From NCBI GenBank assembly GCA_033060915.1, contig CM065381.1, positions 9,763,501 through 9,827,500 of the forward strand: 64,000 nucleotides of DNA. Reading direction: 5' to 3'. The notes under the pieces were generated by a model. It worked only from the letters and a program-made list of their open reading frames with translations, was not told where the DNA came from and made no database searches. This DNA is from Euryodendron excelsum. Its lineage: Eukaryota; Streptophyta; Magnoliopsida; Ericales; Pentaphylacaceae. Below, piece by piece: positions 1 through 12,431 of this stretch (within the stretch, counting starts at the first letter, position 1; every line of letters begins with the position of its first letter). The position numbers and the translations under genes were made by a program.

Positions 1-1504
1 TGAGTGATTTCTATTGAGTCATCAAAGTTTGTGAAATTCATTTCAATAGTTTTTCCTTTATCTTGTGTTGATGCCCGGTAAAGATCCACTATTGATTTGG
101 GCGTACGATAGGTATGTGATCAATGTCCTTTCATACCACACCTGTAACAAACATCTTTATAATTTTTGGGAGGTTTATTCTGTAAACATTTTTCCTTTTC
201 TTGTTTTGTTTCAGAGTTGGTCCACGAGTTGTTCCACTGCTGGTGGTGTGGTGTGGTGTAATATTCTTAACTCGAGAACTTGAATAAGTATAACTGTTAT
301 AACCCCCATGATGACGAAAAGTATTTCTGCCGTGTCCACGATTGCGGCCACGTCCACGACCACGATCATACAATGAGACCGCATTCACTTTAGAGAATGG
401 TGTAGAACCGATTAGGCGAGATTGGTGGTTTTTCATCAGAAGCTCATTATTTGTTTAGCCAAAAGGAGACATGAAATCAATTCTGAATATTTTTGAAAAC
501 CCTGCTCTCGATATTACTGCTGCAGGAGCACATTCGAGGCATGAAATGTAGAGTATATTTTTTCTAACATATCTTCATCAGTAATCGTTTGCCCACATAA
601 TTTCAATAATGAGCTGATTTTAAATAATGCAGAATTATACTCACTAACAGCTTTGAAATCTTGCAACCTCAGGTGCATCCAATCATAACGAGCTATGAGA
701 AGGAACATGGTCTTCTGGTGCTCATATCTCTCCTTTAAATTTTGCCATAGTGCCAATGGGTCTTTTACCGTGAGATATTCAGTTTTTAATTCTTCATGAA
801 TATGATGACGAAGAAATATCATCATTTTTGCACGATCCTGCTGGGATTCGTCATTTTCCTCATTTATAGTGTTTCCAAGGGCCTTTGCACACAAATGGAT
901 CTCAGCATCAACTACCCAAGATAAATAGTTCTTACCTGAAATATCAAGAGTTGTAAATTCTAGTTTCGCGAGATTTTACATTTTCAGAATGCTACATTCA
1001 CAAGATAACAAAGTTTTAGAATCACGATACACTAAAAATCTCATCCGAATTTAATAAATTTAATTTGTTAACACTATGCATCAATAGTGAAATCATTATT
1101 GCTGCATAGTATTATATATAATACGTATATATAAATATATATATATTATTAATGTTTTGTCTATATTATAACTTTCAATCTAGACATCAAAATATAGTTA
1201 AGTCACATGTCTATGGAAAGGTATTGAAATAAGGATTCCAAATCTATAAATATCATATGTCAAATATTTACAATCTGGGAGAAATAAACAAACAAAATTT
1301 TGAAAAATTATTATCACTATTCATCCACTATGCATCATTATTCACGAACTATATAATAAATATAAATTTTGCCATGAAGTGAAGCGTGAACAGTCAAGAA
1401 CCCAAAATAAAGGTAAATGAACTGAAATATTAATGAAGTACCTTCACTAATATAATAAAGTACCTTCTAGATAAATAAGTATTTAGAGTTTCATGCTGAT
1501 AACG
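1..1504 (-). mobile_element. Copia relic A: gag 5' part and leader, minus strand
   Basis: This is a degenerate Ty1/Copia gag region read on the minus strand. A block at 514-894 encodes a UBN2-type gag segment (including LWQNLKERYEHQKT and FKAVSEYNSALFKI). The reading continues towards position 1 through an Arg/Gly/His-rich stretch (about 290-440) in a different frame, so the gene is frameshifted. The leader between gag and the LTR (about 960-1504) is AT-rich, and a primer-binding-like sequence, CGTTATCAGCATGAAACTC on the minus strand, abuts the LTR at 1504. The same protein is found on the plus strand at 4640-5612, so this is the mirror copy. The element continues beyond the left edge of the window. 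The gag identity is secure; the primer-binding site is inferred from its position. Confidence 0.85.
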
Positions 1505-1932
1505 TGTTATAAACTAAATGAATTTGCAGCAAGCAAAATATTAAAACACAGTATATAAGAAAACTAGTTCTTTTGGAACTGTCAAATAATAATTAAATAG
1601 TTCTTCTGGAACTATGGGGATAGATCTTCTTGATCACCTAAATATGTATTACTTTCATAAGATACAAAATAAAGACAACAGAAATTTAAATACGTTACCT
1701 ACACTTTTTGTTTTTCCCTTTTTTATCTTTTTTTCTTTTTCTTTCTTTTCTCGCTCTCTTTTCTCTCTCTTCTGTCTCTTTCTTTCTTTCAGTCTCTCTC
1801 TCTTTCTGTTCTGTCTCTCTTTTTTCTTTTTTTCTTCTCCTCTTCTCTCTTTCTCTCTTCCGTTTATATAGGCAAATAGGGGTAGGTTACAAATCACATG
1901 AAGGTCATCAACCAGTCAACTATTCTATAACA
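1505..1932 (-). repeat. Copia LTR A (minus orientation, 428 bp)
   Basis: The LTR begins TGTTATAGAATAG on the minus strand (at 1932) and ends TTATAACA (at 1505), with TG...CA termini. It contains a long TC/GA tract (about 1708-1860). It is preceded on the minus strand by a purine-rich tract and the RNase H end of an element, and followed by a primer-binding-like site and gag. A single LTR therefore joins a 3' internal end to a 5' internal start. Its partner is the oppositely oriented LTR at 3599-4012. Confidence 0.8.
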
Positions 1933-2760
1933 CTCCCCATTGGATGACCGCCACAAGAAACCTCATGGGTGCGCTAAAAAATGTCTCGTTAAAATCTTGC
2001 CAATAAAAACCCTATAAGAAAAAAATTATTGGCAAAGGAAAAAAAGTGCAGTCTGCGACTCCCCCTCATTTATACATATGGTATGAAGTTGAAGTTTGTA
2101 CCTTCAATTGTTTAGAACTTTAAGACGACGCATGCCAATATTGTGTACCAATTTCTTATATGTCGCAGTTGGGAGTGCTTTAGTAAATAAGTTTGTCAAG
2201 TTGCCACTTGAACGTATCTGCTGAACATCAATATCACCGTTTTTCTGGAGTTCGTGTGCATTAAAGAATTTTGGCGATATATGTTTGGTTCTGTCACCTT
2301 TGATGTAGCCTCCCACGCTTCATGCGTGCTTGATATTCATTTGTTGTTATATTAGCAGATTGTCCTACAGGGACAACAATACGTGTTGGGGTATTAGCAG
2401 TTGGTATATATGATTTTGTTGTCTTCTTGGTGTCAGTAAACATATCAGGTAATTGATTTGCAATCGTCTGTAAATAAGTAATCCTATGAACTTCTGATTC
2501 ATATTGATGTGTTTGAGGATCAAGATGAGATACCGTAGAAGCATTTCAAGTAATCTCATATTTTTTCAGTTGCGTTTTATCTCCCCCTAATGGTAGAAAA
2601 AGTGTTTTATCAAAATGACAATCCGCAAAACGTGCAATAAATACATCCCCTGTTAAAGGTTCAAGATATCTAATAATAGATAGAGAATCAAAACCAATAT
2701 AAATTCCAAGTCGACGTTGGAGACCTATCTTAGTACGTTGTGGTGGCATAATTGGTACAT
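1933..2760 (-). mobile_element. Copia relic A: integrase C-terminus and RNase H fragments
   Basis: The minus strand from about 2749 to 2546 encodes the end of the integrase region (IGFDSLSIIRYLEPLTGDVF). A frameshifted linker follows at 2559-2340, with a motif like LPDMFTDTKK. The block at 2316-2104 is the C-terminal RNase H part, with DVQQIRSSGNLTNLFTKALP and KLVHNIGMRRLK. The whole reverse transcriptase is missing between integrase and RNase H. A polypurine tract lies just upstream of the LTR at 1932. This is the 3' portion of a Copia pol that is broken and not functional. Confidence 0.8.
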
Positions 2761-3598
2761 AGACTCATGCGTTTTTATTAAGAAATCAGAATCTAGATTT
2801 GCTATTATTGCAGTCTATGTCGATGATCTGAATCTTGTTAGAACTGACAACATCTGCTCGTTATTTAAAGAAGGAGTTTGAAATGAAATATCTTTGACAA
2901 ACTAAATTTTGTCTTGGATTACAAATTGAGCATTTATCAAATGGAATTCTCATCCATCAATCTACATATACAAAAAAAGGTTCTAAATCGACTTTATATG
3001 GATAAAGCTCATCCATTGAGTTCTTCCATGATTGTCTGATCACTAGATATACAAAAGGATCCTTTTTCGCCGTCAAGAAGACGGTGAAGAAATCCTTGGT
3101 CCTGAAATATTATATCTCAGTACTATTGGAGCTCTTATGTATCTTGGAAATTGCATAAGACTCGATATTGCATTTTCTGTGAATTTATTGGCAAGATATA
3201 GTTCTGCACCAACTCAGAGACATTGGAAAGGGGTAAAACACATTCTGTTACTTCCGACGAACAACAGATCTAGATTTGTTTTATTCAAAAGAACCAGAAT
3301 CAGAGTTAGTTGGCTATACAGATGCTGGTTACCTCTCTGATCCACATAAAGCACGATCACAACTGCAACATTTGAGAAATTGGTACACAACATTGGCATG
3401 CGTCGTCTTAAAGCTCTGAACAATTGAAGGTACAAACTTCAACTTCATACCATATGTATGAATGAGGGGGAGTCGCAGATTGTACTCTTTTTCTTTTGCC
3501 AACAATTTTTTTCCCATAGGGTTTTTATTGGCAAGGTTTTAACGGGGTAGTTTTTAGCGCACCCATGAGGTTTCTTGTGGCGGTCATCCAAGGGGGAG
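2761..3598 (+). mobile_element. Copia relic B: reverse transcriptase end and RNase H stub
   Basis: On the plus strand, degenerate Copia pol is readable in pieces. It starts with the reverse transcriptase C-terminal part (FCLGLQIEHL..., about 2900-3060), then the conserved GALMYLGNCIRLDIAFSVNLLA region at 3130-3200, then a start of RNase H (ELVGYTDAGYLSDPHKARS, about 3300-3360). The reading jumps directly to KLVHNIGMRRLKALNN (about 3380-3425), so the middle of RNase H is deleted. Stops and frameshifts are frequent. A polypurine tract (CCAAGGGGGAG) ends at 3598, immediately before the LTR. It is head to head with relic A, with the junction near 2750-2765. Confidence 0.8.
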
Positions 3599-4012
3599 TG
3601 TTATGAAATAGTTGACTGGTGGATGATCTTCACGTGATTTGTAACCTACTCCTATATTTACCTATATAAACGAAAGAGCGAAAGAGAGAAGAGAAGAAGA
3701 AAGAAAGAACAGAAAGAGAGAGAGACTGAGAGAGGGAGAGAGAGAGACGGAAAAAGAGAGAGACAGAAGAGAGCGAGAAAAGAAAGAAGAAGAAGAAAGG
3801 GAAAAACAAATAGTGTAGGTAACTTATTTAAATTTCTGTTGTCTTTATTTTGTATCTTATGAAAGCAATAGATACTTGAGTGATCAATAAGATCTATACC
3901 CATAGTTCCAGAAGAACCATTTAATTATTATTTGACAGTTCCAAAAGAACTAATTTTCTTATATACTGTGTTTTAATATTTTGTTTGCTACAAATTCATT
4001 TAGTTTATAACA
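3599..4012 (+). repeat. Copia LTR B (plus orientation, 414 bp)
   Basis: The LTR starts TGTTATGAAATAG and ends TTTATAACA, followed by CGTTATCAGCACGAAACTC, a putative primer-binding site. It is homologous to the inverted LTR at 1505-1932 and contains the same GA-rich tract (about 3670-3800). As in relic A, it lies between an RNase H/polypurine end and a gag start. Confidence 0.8.
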
Positions 4013-6456
4013 CGTTATCAGCACGAAACTCTAAATACTTATTTATCTGGAAGGTACTTCATTATCTTAGTGAAGATACTTCATTAATATTTCAGTTCAT
4101 TTACTTTTATTTTGGGTTCTTTACTGTTCACGCTTCACTTCATAGCAAAATTTATATTTATTATATAGTTGGTGAATAGTGATGCGTAGTGGATGAATAG
4201 TGATAAATAGTAATTTTTTGAAATTTTGTTTGTTTATTTCTCCTAGATTATAAATATTTGACCTATGATATTTATAGATCTGGAATTCTTATTTCAATAC
4301 ATTTCCATAAATATGTGATTTGATTATATTTTGATATCTAGATTGAAAGTTATAATATGGATAAAAAAATAATAATATACTATTTATATATACGTATTAT
4401 ATATAATACTATGCAGCAATAGTGATTAAATTGTGATTTCACTATTGATGCACAGTATTAACAAATTAAATTTATTAGATTCGGATGAGATTTGTAGTGT
4501 ATCGTGATTCTAAAACTTTGTTATCTTATGCGTGTAGCATTCTGAAAATGTCAAATCTCGTGAAGTTAGAATTTACAACTCTTGACATTTTGGGTAAGAA
4601 CTATTTACGTTGAGTAGTTGATGTTGAGATCCATTTGTGTGCAAAGGCCCTTGGAAATACTATAAATGAAGAAAATGACGAATCCCAGCAGGATCGTGCA
4701 AAAGTGATGATATTTCTTCGTCATCATATTCATGAAGAATTAAAAACTGAATACCTCACGGTAAAAGACCCAGTGACACTATAGCAAAATTTAAAGGAGA
4801 GATATGAGCACCAGAAGACCATATTTCTCCCCATAGCTCATTATGATTGGATGCACCTAAGGTTGCAAGATTTCAAAGCTGTTAGTGAGTATAATTCTGC
4901 ATTATTTAAAATCAGCTCACAATTGAAATTATGTGGGCAAACGATTACTGATGAAGATATGTTAGGAAAAACATACTCTACATTTCATGCCTCGAATGTG
5001 CTCCTGCAGCAGCAATATCGAGAGCGGGGTTTTCAAAAATATTCAGAATTGATTTCATGTCTCCTTTTGGCTGAACAAAATAATGAGTTTCTGATTAAAA
5101 ACCACCAGTCTCGCCCAATTGGCTCTACACCATTTCCTAAAGTGAATGCGCTCTCATTTTATGATCGTGGTCATGGTCATAGACGTGGCCGCAGTCATGG
5201 ACACGGCAGAAATACTTTTCGTCATCATGGGGGTTATAACAGTTATACTTCTTCAAGTTCTCGAGTTAAGAATATTACACCACACCACCAGCAGTGGAAC
5301 AACTCGTGGACCAACTCTGAAACAAAACAAGAAAAGGAAAAAGGTTTACAGAATAAACCTCCCAAAAATTATGAAGATGTTTGTTATAGGTGTGGTATGA
5401 AAGGGTATTGGACATGTACCTGTCGTACGCCTAAACCAATAGTGGATCTTTACCGAGCATCAACACAAGATAAAGGAAAAACTGTTGAAATGAATTTCAC
5501 AAACTTTGATGACTCAGTAGAAATCACTCACCTTGATATTTCAGATTTCTTTGCAGATCCTGATGGAAAAATAAATCACTTAATTGGTGATGAAAATGTC
5601 CACACCAACTAATTTATCTTTTTGTCCTTTTAAGTTTATTGTCATTTTGTGTAATATGTTTCTAAGCATGTTTCTATTATATGAATGTTTTCGTTTTCTT
5701 ATCAAATAAGAAATTTCATATTTTGTATAGAAACATGGAATCTATCAAAGTATTAATAGCCTCCAAGATAAACGATGGAGATATATGTTTAGTAGACAGT
5801 ACAACAACTCATACAATTCTTCTAAAGAAAAATATTTTGTTAGCTTAACATTAGCTGAAAATAATGTTAAGACAACATCTGGCAATACAAAATTAATTGA
5901 AGGTTCCAAAAGAGCCAATATATTGTTGCCAAAAGGAACAAAACTCTATATTGATGATGCTATGTATTCAACTAGTGCTACAAGGAATTTGCTCAGTTTT
6001 AAAAATATACGTAATAATGGATATTATATAGAGACAACAAATAAAGATAATAAAGAATATCTTTATATTACTTCTATTGTTTCATGCCAAAAGCAGATAT
6101 TAGAAAAACTTGCTACCTTCTCTTCTGGATTATATTATACAACTATAAGAATTTTGAGATCACCTGAAGTGATGCATCAGAAGTATTTTGACCCAAAGAC
6201 TTTTATACTTTGGCATGATCGTCTTGGTCATCCGGAATCAACAATAATGTGTCGAATAAATAAGAACTTTTATGGGTATCCGCTAAAGAACCAGAAGATT
6301 CTTTTGACAAGTGATTATACATGTTCCGCTTGTTCACAAGGAAAATTAATTGTGAAACTATCTTCATCAAAAGTAATAGTTGAATTCTTAACTTTTTTAC
6401 AAAGAATTCAGGGGATATATGTGGTGTTAGCATGCCAAGCCTTTTGTGAGAAATGA
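4013..6456 (+). mobile_element. Copia relic B: leader, gag, protease/pre-integrase region
   Basis: After the LTR comes an AT-rich leader (4013-4545), then gag from about 4548 to 5612. Gag carries in-frame stops near 4610 and 4784, then an open stretch from 4851. It ends with an Arg/Gly/His-rich region and a zinc knuckle (CYRCGMKGYWTCTC) in which the usual histidine is tyrosine. The open stretch 5785-6456 encodes the end of the protease region and the pre-integrase zinc-binding domain (LWHDRLGHPESTIM, CSACSQGKL). Integrase is cut off near 6430. Flanking DNA up to 6929 shows no further coding that I can place. The element is inactive. Confidence 0.85.
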
Positions 6457-6929
6457 TTAAACGACAGAACTGCTAGAGCTGTGGCGTTTTGAAATTTACT
6501 ATGATTATATCTGGATTCGAATTTCAATGTCAACCCTTGGTAAAGAAGACTAGTTAAAAACAGCTCCATTTGCAATTGTTTCAAGGGGAAAAATCACTGT
6601 TTTTACTGAAGGCAACAAAAGCCTGTGATTTGTATTGGGGCAGTGATTGAGCTTGCGGAAAACACTTGGTTAGTTTAATTTATGTTGTGATTACAAATTA
6701 GGCATGAGCTTCACACTGGTTGTTCTAGAGTTGGCTCTGCTTGTTTTGAGCTCGCCAAGCATTACAACTTCTACTATTCTACAAATTTATGATGGAATTT
6801 ATATTGCAAGCATAATTAAGTCGTGAGAATTTTCAGCATCATCTGCCCATATGTAAGTTTCTTTTCTTTTTCTTATACCACCTGATGCTAAAAACCTATT
6901 TTTATTTGCTTTTATCGGATGGCTGGAAG
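6457..6929. other. Non-coding stretch, probably intron of the RPB5 gene
   Basis: No coding sequence is recognised between the broken Copia integrase and the RPB5 exon. Because the exon at 6930 begins behind an AG acceptor in the middle of a codon, this stretch and the Copia pair are most simply read as intron sequence. That is inference: the upstream exons are not in the window. Confidence 0.4.
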
Positions 6930-7047
6930 TATTCAAGTGACTGATCCAATCGCCAGATACTATGGGCTGAAACGTGGGCAAGTTGTGAAAATTATTCGAC
7001 CGAGTGAGACTGCAGGCCGCTATGTCACCTACCGTTACGTTGTTTAG
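6930..7047 (+). CDS. RPB5-type RNA polymerase subunit, last exon only (NRPB5 family)
   Basis: This exon encodes the highly conserved C-terminus of the RPB5/ABC27 subunit shared by nuclear RNA polymerases ([17 protein letters not shown], then [21 protein letters not shown] and a TAG stop at 7045-7047). The exon opens one base into a codon after the acceptor GGCTGGAAG. In the family this segment follows a Pro-Arg pair, which fits a split Arg codon. No earlier RPB5 exon is visible between position 1 and 6930; upstream sequence is head-to-head Copia relics. The gene is therefore either interrupted by a very large transposon-filled intron with its 5' exons left of the window, or this is a stranded exon of a broken gene. 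The coding sequence itself is undamaged, which favours an intact gene. Confidence 0.8.
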
Positions 7048-8895
7048 ATTTCTTCCAGCAGCATTCTATCTAGTTAAGTGGAATTCTGTAACTGGTTTCC
7101 AGTTGAAAGCGTTCTGGTTATGTTTCAGTCGATGAATCGAACACCTAGAGGCTTAGTAATTGGAGAGAGAAACATTTCAGAATGTCAAAACTTGATCTCC
7201 CTGGGATATATATATCTGTCTGTGTTAGTGTAATCTATTCGGTTACCTCTTTCTTAGCCTAGTATGCTAGTGGTGACGTTCTCATGGAAGGCATTTACAT
7301 TTCATTTTGGCTATGCTTGTGATACATGCATAATGCATCCACAGAGGTTAGAATTTCGGATGGCTTGGATCAGCAAAGCTCTTGGTCCTCTTCTATGATT
7401 TGTTCAAGTTCAACTTCCTGATCACTAGTTTTGTGTTTGGAAAACTCTTTTGGTTGTGGTCTCGGGTTTTGTTTTTTGTTTTTAAGAAACCGCTAAGTCC
7501 GATTTTGGTAGAAAGGTTCTGAAACTTTTTTAATAATTTATGTCTGAAAACTCTCCAGTTTTAGGGGACAAAATATTTTTTGAGTTTTCGAAAACCTGTT
7601 TTCATACAAAATTCAAATTGATGGTATTTTCAAAGCTCTTTTTGTTTCAGATAAAAAGGGGGAAAAAGAAAGAAGAAAGAAAAACAACCCCCAGTGCTTT
7701 TGGCACTGATTGTAACCCTCATTCATAAGTGACAGGCAGATAGCCCACATATTTGTTACGTTCACATAAACCCACTTTTTGATTATAAATGAGAAATAAC
7801 TGGTAACCTCAATTAAATGGAGGGAAAGGAAAAGAAAAATGTAGAAAAATGACATGAAGTAAAAGAAGTAAAACTCCTTTCTTTTTTGTTTGGTTTGGAA
7901 AATTTGAAGAAAACGAATAGGTATTTGTAAAAAAGTTAATTTTCTCTTTTGTTACCCATAAAAATGAATACGTATAACTAATTTCATTTGTCATTTTCTT
8001 TCTTTTCTCTTGATAAATTTAAGATCCAATGCAGTATTATTGATTCATGGAATGCTACATTTAGATCTTGAATTTTAAAGGCAACCAAACGATAACCGAA
8101 CAAAAGAAGGAAGGAATTTTACTTTTTTTACTTCTTTTTCTTTTCTTGTATGTTTTCAAACGAAGTGAGAAAAACTAAATTTATTTTAACTTTTTAATCC
8201 TATAGGGAAAATTAGAAGAAAAGGAATATGTATCTGTGAAAAATAATAATTTTTATTTGGTTACTCATAAAAAATGAATATGTATAAGTAATTTTATTAT
8301 TCTCTCTCTTGACAAACCTAGTATCCAAACAAAGCACTATTGGTTCATGCAATACCATATTTGGATCTTGAATTTAAAGGTAACCAAACAAAAATAAATA
8401 ATTTTTTTAACAAATACTAACTCATTTTCTTCTAATTTTCCTAACCCGATAAAAAATAAATAAATAAATTTAGCTTCTTGCACTTCATTTTATTTTTCAT
8501 TCTTTTTCCTTTCATTTTCTTTTTCCTCCACAAATCTAAAATCCAAACATAGCATAAGTATCATCATTTATAGATGCCAAAAAAAGATAACCCAAAACTG
8601 TACCTGCAAATTTGTTCTTTTAGCTTTCCACATTACGAAGAATAACATAGGGATGTGCTTCTTCTTCATTTCTCTCAAAATAGGTAAAAGCTGGAAGTAG
8701 CATTCAGCGGTAACCACACAAATGGCCTTCCTTTCATCACAACAAAAAGAATTGGATTCTATTATAAACTAAGATTACCTTAACCTCAACAAACTAGCCA
8801 TTTTCAGCATTTCCCAATTTGCAATCATACCACAAAGGGTCCCTCTCATTTGATCCTATGCATCTGCCCATGTATGTCATTTTTTTCCGTGCATC
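7048..8895. other. Intergenic, including the likely 3' UTRs of RPB5 and EF-Ts
   Basis: The first few hundred bases are probably the RPB5 3' UTR and the last ~300 the 3' UTR of the minus-strand EF-Ts gene. Between them are two diverged copies of an AT-rich ~200-bp sequence (entered separately). No protein coding was seen. Confidence 0.5.
7870..8400. repeat. Two diverged copies of an AT-rich ~200-bp repeat
   Basis: The blocks at about 7880-8095 and 8190-8395 align along their length. Shared pieces include a pattern like GTTACCCATAAAAATGAATA, then TCTTGAATTTTAAAGGCAACC, and both end near CAACCAAAC. A third, shorter relative lies at about 31,640-31,800 (TGGGTACTCATAGAAAAATGAATAAG). The repeats are dispersed and non-coding, possibly MITE-derived, but I see no clean terminal inverted repeat. 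Confidence 0.5.
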
Positions 8896-11800
8896 TCATG
8901 CTTCATTCTCTGTTTTTGCACCTTCAATCGTCTCTCCGAGAGTAAATCGTACGAACCTCCTGACCTTTATGTTCTCCCCTAGAGCAGCAACGGTTTGCTT
9001 TACCATGTCCTTCACCAAAATGCTGTCATTCTTAATGAAGGGCTGCTCTAGAAGAGCAAGCTCTCCAAGCCTCTTCGAGATTCTCCCCTCAACAATTCTC
9101 TCTCTTATGCTCTCGGGTTTGGACAGAAGGTCCTCTCTCTGCATCTCCAATTCTTTTTCCTTGCTTACAATGCTCTCTGGAATATCTTCGATGGATACAT
9201 GTTGCACCTGGGGGCAAGCCACAACTTGCATTGCTAGATCATCAACCAACTCCTTGAATTTTTCACTTCTGCCCACAAAGTCGGTTTCACAGTTGATTTC
9301 AATTAGAACTCCAATGCGGGAGTCATGAATGTAGGATCCAATCCTGCCTTCAGCTGCAAGCCGACTGGATTTCTTGTCAGCAGCTGAGAGACCCTTCTTT
9401 CTGAGGTACTCTTGCGCCTTCTCAAGGTCCCCTCTAGTTTCAGAAAGAGCTTTCTTGCAGTCCATCATGCCCGCTCCAGTTTCTTCCCACAGTTGTTTGA
9501 CCAATGCAGCTGAAACTGTTGCTTTTGGTGGCCTGTAATAGGGTTTCAGCATATTAATTACCAGCAAGTCTCACTCAGAACAACAATAACAATAAGCATA
9601 ACAAAACCAATAACAGTTTAATAAACTCGCACATACAAGAACGAACTTTCATATGAAACACGTTCTCACTCAAACAAACAAACAAAAAAATTTGCTTTAT
9701 GGAGTAATTCATGAATTCACAGCTTAGTGGCTTAAAGGTAAATGAGATGACGTGGATAGGAAAAAGTACGCTGCATTTTTTATATTTCTTCATAATATCA
9801 CTGGCTATGAAATTATCCACGAAGGCCTTTGTCTCTACAAGATAACACCATTAACAGCACAAATCAATTCGAATAAGTAAAAAGAAAATACGCAACCAAT
9901 ATATTTGAACTATCCAGTTGTACTTTGAAAAATCCAACACATCAATGAGTAAAGATACGTTAGCATAGACATTTCAAACATGTTTGGTGTCATTTGCACC
10001 TGTTTCTGCAGGTCCTGAGTAACCGCAATAGGATTCCAAACCTCAGCTAGCCTGAGCTAAATTGCTGCCCAATTAATCCTCAACATGGAAAATAATTATA
10101 TTCCAATAAGTTGTAATTCAGCAAAAAAAAAAATAGCCACTTACATATCAACAGTTCCCTTGGCTTCAATTACAACAGGCTGCTCTTTCCCTGGTGGAGG
10201 CACCGCTTTTGCAGCAGTTTGGGCAGCCACCTCTGCAGCAAAATCCTGGCTTTTCTTTTCCAAGCCTTCTCCAAGGTTGTAGCGCACAAATCTCCTCACT
10301 TTCATATTTTCCCCAATAGTTGCAATGGTCTGCTTCACCCAGTCCTTCACCACCATCTTATCATTCTTAATGTATGGCTGCTCAAGCAGTGCCAGCTCCT
10401 CTAGCCTCTTCCTAATCCGTCCTTCAACAATCTTGGATCTAATCTGCTCTGGTTTCGACAAAAGGTCTTCTTTCTGCATTTCAATCTCTTTTTCCTTGTC
10501 CACAATTTCTTTGGGAACATCTTCTGTAGCAAGATATTGAACTTGAGGGCATGCAGCCACTTGCATGGCCAGATCATCAACCAGCTCCTTAAAAATGTCA
10601 CCTCGAGATACAAAATCCGTCTCACAGTTCACCTCTATAAGGACACCAATCCTACTATCATGAATATATGAACCAATTCTTCCTTCAGCTGTGGCCCTAC
10701 TGGCTTTCTTATCTGCACTTGCTAACCCTTTCTTTCTGAGAAACTCCTGAGCTTTAACCAAGTCACCTCCAGTTTCTGAAAGAGCTTTCTTGCAGTCCAT
10801 CATCCCTGCTCCTGTTTCTTCGCGCAGCTGCTTTACAAGAGCTGGCGATATAGCTGCTGTAACCCACACAAGTAGATTTGATCAGAGGAAAAAATATAAT
10901 ACAAGAAGAAGACATCTAGAGTTAAAAGAAGCTATCAAACAAACAAATTAAACAATGGGCCTGCACCGAGGCATAATTGATGCGGATGACATATTGATGG
11001 AACTTAAAAGTCTTTTTAGTATAGCCCACTATTTCGGTTGACTCAAATAATGGCGTCTTCTATAAGAAACATATGTTTTTTTACGGCGACTCGTCCAAGA
11101 GAGAATAAAAAGTAGGAAAGAGAAATTCATTAGAACTGTAAGTTAAAAACTTCATGAAGGATAATTAAAATCTTAATTTCAAACTGAAGATAGACTCCTA
11201 TTCTTTGCAATTGAGCCACTTTACAATAACTAGATGAAGCATAGGGCAACCAAAAAGCTCAATCAATTACATCTTATCAAGCATTCATCGAGTCACAAAC
11301 TATATCAGTTTCTAATGACCACTGCTTTGGCATACTACATTGACGTATATACAAAGGAAAACGTAAAGCATAGATATAAGACTACGTTTAACCCAAAATT
11401 TTCCGAGGCATGGTGATTCATCATTTCATGTCTACAGGCACTAAATTATCAGTCATGGTGGATGTGTCCAACAAAGTAACTTTTTAATTTGTTTACTTTT
11501 CCTCTATACAATAACTTCAAATAGAGATATGCATCCACATGTATGTACAACAGAGCACCTATCTGCATAGATCGAAAAGCTTCAGGTTTATATTTGTTAT
11601 AATTGTTTTTCTGCCATGCCCACCAGCTCTGATAGTGGCTTTTGGTATACAAACTTATATTATAAGAACTGATACTCAGACGATAATGCTATCTTGGACA
11701 TTAATATAATGTTCAGCCTTCTTAAATGCATCTAGACAAGCAAGAGAAGCAAAGTAAATAAGTTATAAACCTCTGGTTGTGGTTTCCTTTGGGGTAGGAG

Positions 11801-12370
11801 TGCCACTTTGCCCATTGGAGTTGGTGATGGTGCCATTTTTCTCAGGGACAGACCCGAACTTTTCATCTTCAACCATTGTGACAGAAGGAAGTTCATTGTC
11901 TGCTACAGGAGTTTTGTTCTGCATTTCATCCTTCGCTGCATTACCCTCAGTTTCATTCTCTACTTCTTCACTGACTTGGCTTTCTGGAGACAACAGTTGA
12001 TTGTCAGCCATTCCACCAGATAAGTCAGATTTTACATCAGTTCCAATCCATCTATACAATTTTCACTTTCAAAGACAAACAAAGAACACCTCAATATTTC
12101 AAAAGTAAGCAAACTATGAATAAATACATATGTATACTTCGATATGGTGGAGAAAGCAACCTATAGTGATGTTAATCATTTGATTTGTATGAAAACATAA
12201 TATGAACAAACTGCATATGCATGCCAATCTAATGCCTGGTTAACATACATTTTCTGCATTGATCTTTCTTTATTCTGACTGAATTACATACAAAAAAAAA
12301 GTTAGAAGGATAAAACTGCAACATAAATTATCTGGAGAGCAATTATACAGAAAAAATATTTATTAGACAG

Positions 12371-12431
<61 letters not shown>

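Noticed and set aside
1614..1947. Ser/Phe/Leu-rich and Lys/Glu/Arg-rich open frames
   Set aside because: They arise from the TC/GA tract of the Copia LTR.
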